Shown here piece by piece: positions 1-7,877 of a DNA stretch of 63,924 nucleotides. This DNA is from Aurantiochytrium sp. KH105 (Eukaryota; Sar; Bigyra; Thraustochytrida; Thraustochytriidae): the NCBI GenBank assembly GCA_003116975.1, contig BGKB01000241.1, positions 1 to 63,924 of the forward strand, read 5' to 3'. Position 1 is the first letter of the stretch; each line of letters opens with the position of its first letter. A program made the translations under genes and the position numbers. A model generated the notes under the pieces. It worked only from the letters and a program-made list of their open reading frames with translations, made no database searches and was not told the origin of the DNA.

Positions 1-457
1 CTTTAATTTTTTTAATTTTAAATTTAACCCTCTCATCCTCGGGAAAACGTCTCTTGAATACCATTTTTCCCTACGATTTGCAAAAGTCGGATTTACAAGG
101 AATCCGAGTCCTGTATTTTTTATTTATTTTTTATAATTTACTTTCTCGAGGCATCCAGAGCAGGAGTTTGTTTGGTGGATGGTCATTCGCACTGCCAGTG
201 ATGGCCAACAACAACGAATGTTAACTTAGAGGCTCCATTTTCCCATTTTACAAATGTTTCAATTACAGGTTCATTAGGCCCGTTTTTCAAAAAAAAAATC
301 CTACCATGAGCCTTTTTGAAATTTCACTCTTTTCACGGAAAAAGTGGTTAGATGGTGGTTGGATGGTGGTTAGGTTAGGTTGGGACGCCTCGGAGCAGAC
401 CTGTATTGCCTGACGCTCGGGGAAAGCGTGCCTGTGCAAGCACCGAGAGGTGTTAGA

Positions 458-2791
458 ATGTCGCGGACAACGCGCTCACAGCGTGGCGAAGGTTCACAAG
501 CTTTGCCTTGCGCTCTGGGACGTTGGTGTCTCGTGAATCATGGGTCACAGACTTTGCGAGCTGGCCATCACAAGTGCTCGGGACAAGTGCACAGGGAGCG
601 TGAAGCTGCTCAGGCCATGGGATCATGTGAATATTGTGAAGGCAAGCATGTGCATAATCTTTGTGCGCAGGCTGTGCATCTCCCCGAGTTAGTGTTTGCT
701 TGCGAGAAACAGGTGGAAATGTATCACCGCAGATCAAACAAGGCTCTCTCCGTCGCACTATCCGAGTCGACGCAGGGACGCACTTCACAATTCCCGCTTC
801 TCAGCATCACCACGACACTTGACTCAGATAACGACTCCCTGGGAGAGCTGGATGGGTCAAGCGTGCAGTTCGATAATGAGGATGTCGCGGTCAGGACTGC
901 CGACGCCAAGACCGAGTGGGCATCTGCCTTGCTTATGCAAGGGCACAAGTTCATCGCTACACTACTTGATGGCCCGTTGGTCGAAAACATTCCTGACAAG
1001 CCGGAGGACTCCATCAAGCTTCTTGTAGATTACATACAACAAAATACGGTCGCGAAAACGGGCAGGAAATTTGGCGCTGCTCTCGAGAAAGTGTTGGCAA
1101 TGAACGAGAAGAAAACGCTGGTTTACCAACGCCTTCGAGCCTTCTTAGTCGAGATTTTTCAGCAGACGTCGCTTGAAAGTCTTGCTGGATCCATTTCAAC
1201 CCAGACCAGCTCGAGCCCTGATGCGACGTTTGCTTCGGACCTGAAAGTTGCTCTAGATGCGTCCTCTGTAGTTCCTTTGAGCGCAGAACACTTCCCTTTC
1301 TTTCTGCCTGACAACGCACGCAAGCTGGTGTCGAAGCCGGTAGAAGCGAACGCAGTTGCAAGGAACGTCACCATGGCACTGTTCTGCGTTTGCCCGGCGT
1401 TGCTGAAAGTCGAAGACAGCGCTTTCGTGCCTGCATTCGAACCGGACGACACCTGCGAGGAAAACGTGTTGAATGACTTTTTTCTGAGTGCTCGAGCGTT
1501 CTCTTACGGCCTTCTCAAGGGCCATCGAAATGCGACGATAGTGGCACCAGGAGGAGTTGCTGCGGGGATCACTGCAAACCCATCAGCAAACAAGTCATGG
1601 CAAGGAGTCGAGATCGCGAACATTTGCGCTCGTTTCGGAGAAGTCATTGCTGCACCAGAGCATTCTTTGATTGTTCAGAATATCCTCGGCGGAACAGAAA
1701 CTCTTGAAGCCATGAATGCAGCGGGTGGACGAGATGCCCCAATTCCGAACAAAGTGGAAGCGTGGGAACGTCTAGCTGGAGTGGTCAATGGAACACTGAG
1801 TGTTTCAGGCTTTGACACAGCGGACGCGGCAAGTGAAGGCCCAGGTAGCAGGTTCGCAAGACTCGAAGTTCAGAATAGATTCCCGAGCTACTGTCCCTCC
1901 CTACACCCGGAGGAGGTTCCTCGTAATCAGTACATCGTCAAGCCGTCTGATCTGCAGTATCTTCGAGGCCGGATCAAAAGATCCATTGTTAAAGCTCTTT
2001 CAGACATCGGTAGAAGCGGTCGTTGTGATCCTGAAGAGGCCCTTCATGGCGCATCGTCGTCCACAGACCATGACGATTTCATGGGCGAGAGCACACGCTC
2101 TCAGATTGACGCAGCGACAACGCCATCGTCAAGTGGAAGTTCGCGATTGCAAATTCGTATACCCCCGTCACAAGAACCAAGTAGTGCATCTCAATCGTCG
2201 CCCCCATCAAGAACGGCGCATGAAGCAGATAGCTGTGTGGTTGATCTTGATGGCACAGTGCTTGACACCCTGCGCCGGGACGCACGATTGGCCAGGATTC
2301 ACTGGCAGGGACCCCTTTACATTCTACTTCTGACGCAGTACGGAGATTTGAATGCAAAGACCCTTGTGAGCGGCTTTTTTGGTGCTGGCACACGAGAGAC
2401 GCAACTAAAGTCTAGTGATTTGAACCGGACTCGCCGCAGCAGGACAACAGGCATGTATGATGGAGTCATTGAAGTTATACGGGAGAATGGAAGTTCACAG
2501 AATCAGTTAAGGCTTGACATGGAGAGGCATGAGTCCATGCGTCGAGAGCAAACCCAAAATAATATACTCAAGACAATCGAATGGAAGCGCGAGAAGTTCG
2601 GCTATGAAAAGGAGCTTGCACTTCTTCGTTTGGAAATCGATAGAAAAGACGCTGCAACACGAGAACTTGAAGCAATTGCACGTCATTTTGAGTTTGCGGC
2701 TACTCATTCAGATACCTCCAACAAGCGTAAGCTGCAGCTGCTTGACATGCACCAGAATGCTGTACTGAAACGTTTTCTCAAGGAAATATAA
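458..2791 (+). CDS. Harbinger-associated second ORF, coiled-coil protein
   Basis: A 777-residue protein of unrecognised family. The start is the first ATG; the frame is open further upstream but lacks an ATG there. Visible features are a Cys/His cluster near residues 55-75 (CEYCEGKHVHNLC), a long middle part with no motif I recognise, a Ser/Gln/Pro-rich linker around 575-605, and a charged, probably coiled-coil C-terminus from about 690. It converges on the HARBI1-like nuclease gene with an 11 bp gap. By analogy with PIF/Harbinger elements it may be the partner that binds DNA or imports the nuclease. That is inference, since I do not see a clear Myb/SANT tri-helix. It could instead be an unrelated host gene. 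Confidence 0.6.
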   Translation: MSRTTRSQRGEGSQALPCALGRWCLVNHGSQTLRAGHHKCSGQVHREREAAQAMGSCEYCEGKHVHNLCAQAVHLPELVFACEKQVEMYHRRSNKALSVALSESTQGRTSQFPLLSITTTLDSDNDSLGELDGSSVQFDNEDVAVRTADAKTEWASALLMQGHKFIATLLDGPLVENIPDKPEDSIKLLVDYIQQNTVAKTGRKFGAALEKVLAMNEKKTLVYQRLRAFLVEIFQQTSLESLAGSISTQTSSSPDATFASDLKVALDASSVVPLSAEHFPFFLPDNARKLVSKPVEANAVARNVTMALFCVCPALLKVEDSAFVPAFEPDDTCEENVLNDFFLSARAFSYGLLKGHRNATIVAPGGVAAGITANPSANKSWQGVEIANICARFGEVIAAPEHSLIVQNILGGTETLEAMNAAGGRDAPIPNKVEAWERLAGVVNGTLSVSGFDTADAASEGPGSRFARLEVQNRFPSYCPSLHPEEVPRNQYIVKPSDLQYLRGRIKRSIVKALSDIGRSGRCDPEEALHGASSSTDHDDFMGESTRSQIDAATTPSSSGSSRLQIRIPPSQEPSSASQSSPPSRTAHEADSCVVDLDGTVLDTLRRDARLARIHWQGPLYILLLTQYGDLNAKTLVSGFFGAGTRETQLKSSDLNRTRRSRTTGMYDGVIEVIRENGSSQNQLRLDMERHESMRREQTQNNILKTIEWKREKFGYEKELALLRLEIDRKDAATRELEAIARHFEFAATHSDTSNKRKLQLLDMHQNAVLKRFLKEI

Positions 2792-2802
2792 TAATCGTCT
2801 TC

Positions 2803-4566
2803 TTAGAAATCTCTCGCTCCCGATAATAAACGGCATCGTTTCGATGCGCGATCCTCAATTGCTTGTTGTTCGCGTCGCGGGATGCCCAATACTGAAATTT
2901 GGTAGTGTTGGGCCAGTTGGAGCGTCAGCTGTTGGCGTCGCGCCTGTCCTGTTTTGGTTGCTCGGTTTCTTGTTGATGAGCCCGAACCGCAATCTGTGTG
3001 AATGTGCGCCGGCGTTATGTCATCATTAAATGTCACCGTGAATCCATTCTGAGTACGTGCCGATATTTCCACGCCGTCGGACGAAACACTCTCGTCGATG
3101 CAGTGATTGTGCAGGGCTGCAGCAGCGTACATCAAATTTATGCAATCTCCAGGACATCCAAAGTGCAGGGGTGATCGGAATACACGCCATTTGCCTTTGT
3201 AAATGCCGAACGCGCACTCGACTGCCGACCTCAGACTAGACGCCTTGATGTTGAAACCTCTTGCTTGATCAGCGGTGACACCTGCATGACGACTGTACTG
3301 CCGGTAAGGAATCATGACATGATCATCAAGTGCATAGCCTCCATCGCCAATAAACCAGAAATCCCCGAGGTCAGGTCGAGATTCCTGTAGCCAACGTCCG
3401 AGAGGAGAGAGGCTGAATGCGAGAGCGTCATTGGTGCCCCCAGAACTGTAAACATGAAACATCGTGAAGCGCCTGCGGGCATCAACACAGGCCTGTACAT
3501 TAACGGCAAACTTCGACGTCTTGTGATTGCACATGCCTCGATCATTTGCCACTACAATTTGCCTGTCAACCTCAAGCAGCATCCCGTCAAAAGCGCCTAT
3601 GCAGTTTTGCATGGTCTTAATACCGCGTGCTGCACCAAATGTAAGCCTGTTGAATCCTTCGGCCAGCTTCGAGCGCTTTTCGACAGTATCAAAAGCAGAT
3701 ACACCGTCAGGTACGAAGAGGTGCCTCCGGTCGCAGACAATGTCCCGCGCCTCAGCTACATTGCGAATTGCACACGATGTGCTGATGTTCATTACGAGAC
3801 TGATTACGTGGCAGTCGCGTCCTGCGCAGTACAAAATGAGACATGCGAGGATACAAATCGGCTCACAGAAGCCTCTCCCAACGCCTGCCTCCTTCTTACG
3901 CTTGAACAGATCTCTGATATTGGCTCCTTCGGTCAGCTTTGTGAAAAAGCTTTCAACGTGCTTTGGCCACATGCGAAACATGCCATAGAACATCTGCGAT
4001 CGATGAGACTTTACCATATCCCATGTGTAAGGGTGAGAGGTTTTCGTCAGCCGGTACGAACGAGGCGATGACGCTGCACGCAGTTCCTCTATCCGCAGAA
4101 GAGTAACGGCAGTCACTTCGTGAGCGATGTTTCGCTGCATCTGTAGCAGAGCTTCCACTCGGATCTTGAGCTCTCTACGCTCTTGTCTTCTAAGTCGGCC
4201 AACAAGGATCTCAAATATCCGATCTTGGTGATCACTCTTTGGTTTCAACCTGTCAAAAGCTGCAAAATCTCTGGCTCGAGCTACTTCTCGAAAGGCGCTT
4301 GCGATCGATTCGAGCTCTTCGAATACACAGAGAAGAGCAGCGAAAATTTCTTCTGACGACTCCAGCAAGGCCAAGTTCGCCTCTGGGCTTCTTGCAAGGT
4401 AGGCAAGGTCTTCGTCTTCTTCGATGTCAGGAACATCATCTTCAAAAGTCAAGCGGGGCAGTGCGAGGTTTGAGTTTACGAGAAGAATGATCAGCTCAAG
4501 CTCTGCTATCTCGTCCTCTGGCTTAGGAGCGTCTCGAGCACCATGAGCCATTGCACCATGAGCCAT
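2803..4566 (-). CDS. HARBI1-like PIF/Harbinger transposase (DDE_Tnp_4)
   Basis: A nuclease of the HARBI1/DDE_Tnp_4 family, about 587 residues from the first ATG, which would cut and paste the element. A DDE triad can be placed: D327 in GAFDG, D408 in IGDGGY and E450 in VECAFG, followed by the family's KGKWRVFRSPL stretch. The spacing fits the family. The N-terminal 180 residues are acidic and helical without a recognised fold. The extreme N-terminus carries a tandem MAHGAMAHGA duplication from a repeated 15 bp unit. No frameshift or stop interrupts it, so it may be functional. It converges with the second element ORF. Confidence 0.85.
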   Translation of the reverse strand: MAHGAMAHGARDAPKPEDEIAELELIILLVNSNLALPRLTFEDDVPDIEEDEDLAYLARSPEANLALLESSEEIFAALLCVFEELESIASAFREVARARDFAAFDRLKPKSDHQDRIFEILVGRLRRQERRELKIRVEALLQMQRNIAHEVTAVTLLRIEELRAASSPRSYRLTKTSHPYTWDMVKSHRSQMFYGMFRMWPKHVESFFTKLTEGANIRDLFKRKKEAGVGRGFCEPICILACLILYCAGRDCHVISLVMNISTSCAIRNVAEARDIVCDRRHLFVPDGVSAFDTVEKRSKLAEGFNRLTFGAARGIKTMQNCIGAFDGMLLEVDRQIVVANDRGMCNHKTSKFAVNVQACVDARRRFTMFHVYSSGGTNDALAFSLSPLGRWLQESRPDLGDFWFIGDGGYALDDHVMIPYRQYSRHAGVTADQARGFNIKASSLRSAVECAFGIYKGKWRVFRSPLHFGCPGDCINLMYAAAALHNHCIDESVSSDGVEISARTQNGFTVTFNDDITPAHIHTDCGSGSSTRNRATKTGQARRQQLTLQLAQHYQISVLGIPRREQQAIEDRASKRCRLLSGARDF

Positions 4567-5006
4567 TGCACTTGTCCAGACGTCACGCCGTCTCGACACG
4601 GACCGACGCTATCAAAGAGCAGCTTAATCACAATCAGTCCGCGCGCTACGTTTGCCCGTACGTGTTGGTTACCCTCGCGCGATAGTTGTGTGTGCGCGCG
4701 CGCGCTCACCGCGTTCTGCGATGCTAACCACCGTCCTCTCCCCTTTCTACGCCCCCTCCCCTCCGTCTATACCTAAATGCGTGTCAATCCCTCCCGGTCG
4801 ATTGACAGTTCGATTTCAACTTTCAGGTAGCCCAACCTAAAACCGCCGCTTTTGAAGCCCCAATTAACCCCTTTTTTGCTTGATTCTTAATGAAAATTAA
4901 CCTTCTTAGATAAGACTACAAGGAAGCTCAAGAGCGTAAAGGCATGATGGTACATTAAAGTTGATGTTACGTATACGTGCATGGTATACCATGCGAATGA
5001 TGGTGA

Positions 5007-7877
5007 TTAGTACATGGCAACGCGCGTGTGTGGATCCGAGCTATCGACGGACTCCGTACGACGCAGGTTGCCGCTTCGAGAGGAGGAAGCCGCGACGGGT
5101 GTCGGAGGCGGCGCGCGCGCGATGGGGGAGACGGGTACTCCATCCGGCGAATCAGCCGTGACGCTCGAGGAGGCGCGATCCCGCTGGAGCTCGTAGACGA
5201 GCTGCAGATGAGCGCTGCCCGTGTGGGGATCGTCCGTCATGTAATTGCCATTGTCCTTATTGTAGTCCTTTTCCAGGTCCTTGAAGGCAGTCTCGTGCGC
5301 CTTGGCGATGTCCACGTGACGACGCTTGTCCCGCCACTTCCCGTACATTTGGCTGAGCATGATGGCCAGCATGAGCACGAGCGAGGCAATGTTGAGCCAA
5401 ATCTGCACCTCGCCAAGCAGTTCTAGGATGCTCGATGAGTACGCCGGCGGATTCATGGCGAAAATAACGGGGATGACAGTGTTGATGATGTACAGCAAGG
5501 CAGCAAAGAGCGCAATGCGGTTGGTGAGCGAGTACTCGTAGGGCATCCAGCGGAATAGCGCAAGCCAATACGCGACGCCGACAACGAGAAAGAGCACCGC
5601 CTGAATCGGGGCCGGCTGCGACACCATGCCCACGAAGAATCCTTTGAAGGCATTGCTGAGAAGGCGCGCGATCCAAAAGAGGCGCTTATTCGCTTTCCAG
5701 TCTGCATGCAGTGAACGAAAGGTCTTTGGCGGACGCGCAGGCAATGTGTAGCGAAAGCAGATCATTGCCCAGGTGATGCTAAGAAGCAGGACGCAGAACG
5801 CCAAAAGACCCAGCACAGCCTCCAGTGCGGTGCTGGAAACAGCATCGACGATAAAGACCAAATACAGCGTGTAGGCTGCAAATGCGACGAGAGGGTAGCT
5901 GACCATGTACGGTATGCGCACCATCGTCTCGCGGATGCAAGCGCGCCAGTCTTTGCCTTTGGCCATGGCAATTTGCACAAGCGCATAGATGATCATGACG
6001 GCGAACAAGAGCACGAGAAACCCACAGAGCATGAACTGACGATCAATGTCAGCGAGACGCGCCATGCGAGACATGCCCATGTCCTCCCAGGTAAGGTTGG
6101 CCAAGTCTTCTGCTCGCACGGCCAAGGCTCTACGGCCCTCCGTAATGGTCCCAACCGATGACGCTTCGGAGGTCCCAGCGCTCAGCGGGCGGGGCAGGGG
6201 CAAGAGCGCAAGCGTGCTCCAGCGCATGTCTGTGGCAAAGGCAAGGTAGCAGGCCGGCGCCGCAGGGAGCAAGAGGAAGGCTCCACTCGCAATGATGTGG
6301 CCCAAATCGAGGGCTTGCACAAAAAGGACCGTGTCGCCCATGCCTGCGCTCAGCGCCAAGCAGAGCGCGAGAAGGACGGTGGCCAGAATGGAGCGCCAGG
6401 CCCATGTGCACTCACCCTCGTCTGCTTCACGTGAGACATCACCTGGCTTGGGCATGCATCTGCCTTTGCGGTCACTGACTCCTTCGAGCAGGACGCAGGT
6501 TCCGTTCTGTGAAGACGAAGAGGAGGATGGCTGGCAGGGGAGTCCCGGCTCGCAAGCCGGAAAGTTGATAGCACCCTCTGTTGGGACAAGGCATGCGCCG
6601 CGCAACTCGCCAGCATCAAAGCCGCAAGCTAGACCGCTGTCGCAATCGGACGCGAGAAAGCAGCGCTGCGTTACATTACAGCGCGCTTCGCACAACTCAC
6701 CTCCACAGTCCGCGTCAGACTCTTCGTTTGAGGCGTCCCAATCGTCGTTTGCGCACAGATCCTCGGTCGGCGCGCTCGTAGGGGCGTCAACAGGCGCTTC
6801 GACCGTGACACGGGGAGTTGGTTGTCGGGTCGGCTCTGGCGTGGCCTTGGGCGACGGCGGACGCGTAGGATTCCGCGTGGGCTGCGGGGTGGGCTTTGGT
6901 GTCGCTTGCCGTGTTGGAGGCCTTGTAGGTTTCGGGGTCGGGCTGGGCGTGTCCGGGTCGGTGGGCGGCCTCGTGGGCTTCTTGGTCGGGTTGGGCGTGT
7001 CTGCGTTTGTCGGTGGCCGTGTTGGCTTCTTGGTCGGGTTGGGCGTGTCAGGCTCGGTGGGCGGCCTCGTGGGCTTCTTGGTCGGGTTGGGTGTGTCTGC
7101 GTTTGTCGGTGGCCTTGTTGGCTTCTTGGTCGGGTTGGGCGTGTCAGGCTCGGTTGGTGGCCTCGTGGGCTTCTTGGTCGGGTTGGGTGTGTCTGCATTT
7201 GTCGGCGGCCTTGTGGGCTTCTTGGTCGGGTTGGGTGTGTCTGCATTTGTCGGCGGCTTTGTTGGCTTCTTGGTTGGACGTGGTGTGTCTTCTTCGGTAG
7301 GCGGGGTCGTGGGTTTCTTTGTGGGTTTCTTGGTTGGCTGCTCATCTGTTGGCGGGTCGGTCTCCTTGGAGGTCGGTTTGGGCGTGGGTTTGGGCGTTGG
7401 CTCTTCCTCCTTTGGCGTGGGCGGATCCGTGGGCGGGTCCGTCTCCGCCTTGGTGGGCTTGGGCGTGGGCTTGGGCGTGGGTTCCGACTCCTTGGGCGTA
7501 GGTGGGTCCGTGGGCGGGTCGGTCTCCTTTGGCGTGGGTGGGTCCGTGGGCGGGTCGGTCTCCTTTGGCGTGGGTGGGTCCGTGGGCGGGTCGGTCTCCT
7601 TTGGCGTTGGCGGATCCGTGGGTGGGTCCGTCTCCTTGACCGTGGGTTTGGGCGTGGGCGGCGCCGTGGGCGACGCGACGGGCGTGCATCCCATGGAGCA
7701 CCCCATCATCCCGTTCAGGTCCCTCTCCCGCGTCTCCTCCACCTCCAGCACCTCCTCTTCGCCTCTCCGCCCGCTCTGCACGGCCTCCGCCTGCGTCTCC
7801 AGCACCAGCACCGCCAGCACCAGCACCAGCGCCGCCGCCATCGCGGCGACGGCGGCCGCGCTCTTGGCTCTCCTCAT
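5007..7877 (-). CDS. PT-repeat, Cys-rich, multi-pass surface membrane protein (paralogue A)
   Basis: A 956-residue protein. Domains in order: signal peptide (about 1-32), extracellular Pro/Thr stalk (68-372) of near-identical repeats, a Cys-rich module (374-475), about eight hydrophobic segments (roughly 493-513, 527-549, 614-637, 656-678, 682-708, 752-775, 784-806, 822-843) and a basic then Ser-rich cytoplasmic tail. The Cys module contains ESDADCGG followed by spaced cysteines, a pattern seen in secreted proteins of algae and stramenopiles. The C-terminal half is closely similar to the protein at 10979-13225, so they are paralogues. A cell-surface sensor, channel or adhesin is possible, but I do not recognise a transporter or channel family and give no function. 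Confidence 0.85.
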   Translation of the reverse strand: MRRAKSAAAVAAMAAALVLVLAVLVLETQAEAVQSGRRGEEEVLEVEETRERDLNGMMGCSMGCTPVASPTAPPTPKPTVKETDPPTDPPTPKETDPPTDPPTPKETDPPTDPPTPKETDPPTDPPTPKESEPTPKPTPKPTKAETDPPTDPPTPKEEEPTPKPTPKPTSKETDPPTDEQPTKKPTKKPTTPPTEEDTPRPTKKPTKPPTNADTPNPTKKPTRPPTNADTPNPTKKPTRPPTEPDTPNPTKKPTRPPTNADTPNPTKKPTRPPTEPDTPNPTKKPTRPPTNADTPNPTKKPTRPPTDPDTPSPTPKPTRPPTRQATPKPTPQPTRNPTRPPSPKATPEPTRQPTPRVTVEAPVDAPTSAPTEDLCANDDWDASNEESDADCGGELCEARCNVTQRCFLASDCDSGLACGFDAGELRGACLVPTEGAINFPACEPGLPCQPSSSSSSQNGTCVLLEGVSDRKGRCMPKPGDVSREADEGECTWAWRSILATVLLALCLALSAGMGDTVLFVQALDLGHIIASGAFLLLPAAPACYLAFATDMRWSTLALLPLPRPLSAGTSEASSVGTITEGRRALAVRAEDLANLTWEDMGMSRMARLADIDRQFMLCGFLVLLFAVMIIYALVQIAMAKGKDWRACIRETMVRIPYMVSYPLVAFAAYTLYLVFIVDAVSSTALEAVLGLLAFCVLLLSITWAMICFRYTLPARPPKTFRSLHADWKANKRLFWIARLLSNAFKGFFVGMVSQPAPIQAVLFLVVGVAYWLALFRWMPYEYSLTNRIALFAALLYIINTVIPVIFAMNPPAYSSSILELLGEVQIWLNIASLVLMLAIMLSQMYGKWRDKRRHVDIAKAHETAFKDLEKDYNKDNGNYMTDDPHTGSAHLQLVYELQRDRASSSVTADSPDGVPVSPIARAPPPTPVAASSSRSGNLRRTESVDSSDPHTRVAMY
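6957..7271 (-). repeat. 48-nt coding tandem repeat (PT stalk)
   Basis: About 6.5 copies of a 48-nt unit encode a 16-residue module of the type PTNADTPNPTKKPTRP. Units alternate between NAD and EPD variants, giving a 96-nt higher-order period. The array lies inside the paralogue A surface-protein gene. Confidence 0.85.
7485..7634 (-). repeat. 36-nt coding tandem repeat (PPTDPPTPKETD)
   Basis: About four copies of a 36-nt unit encode the 12-residue module PPTDPPTPKETD. It is the membrane-distal end of the PT stalk of the same gene and is distinct from the 48-nt array. Near-identical DNA copies suggest recent expansion. Confidence 0.8.

Larger units (their letters stand above)
365..4845. mobile_element. 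PIF/Harbinger-type DNA transposon (candidate extent)
   Basis: Two long convergent reading frames, a HARBI1-like nuclease on the minus strand and a second protein on the plus strand, end only 11 bp apart. This matches the two-gene plan of PIF/Harbinger elements (nuclease plus a DNA-binding partner). Near the outer edges I see a matching inverted word, TTAGGTTGGG at 375-384 and its reverse complement at 4831-4840, in a longer, less perfect GGYGGTT...AGGTTGGG context. These may be the inner part of terminal inverted repeats. I could not define exact ends or a target-site duplication, so the limits are approximate. Both frames are open, so the copy may be recent. Confidence 0.6.

Noticed and set aside
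355..384. GGTTAGG-type repeats as telomere sequence
   Set aside because: Only a few irregular units inside what looks like a transposon edge; not a telomeric array.
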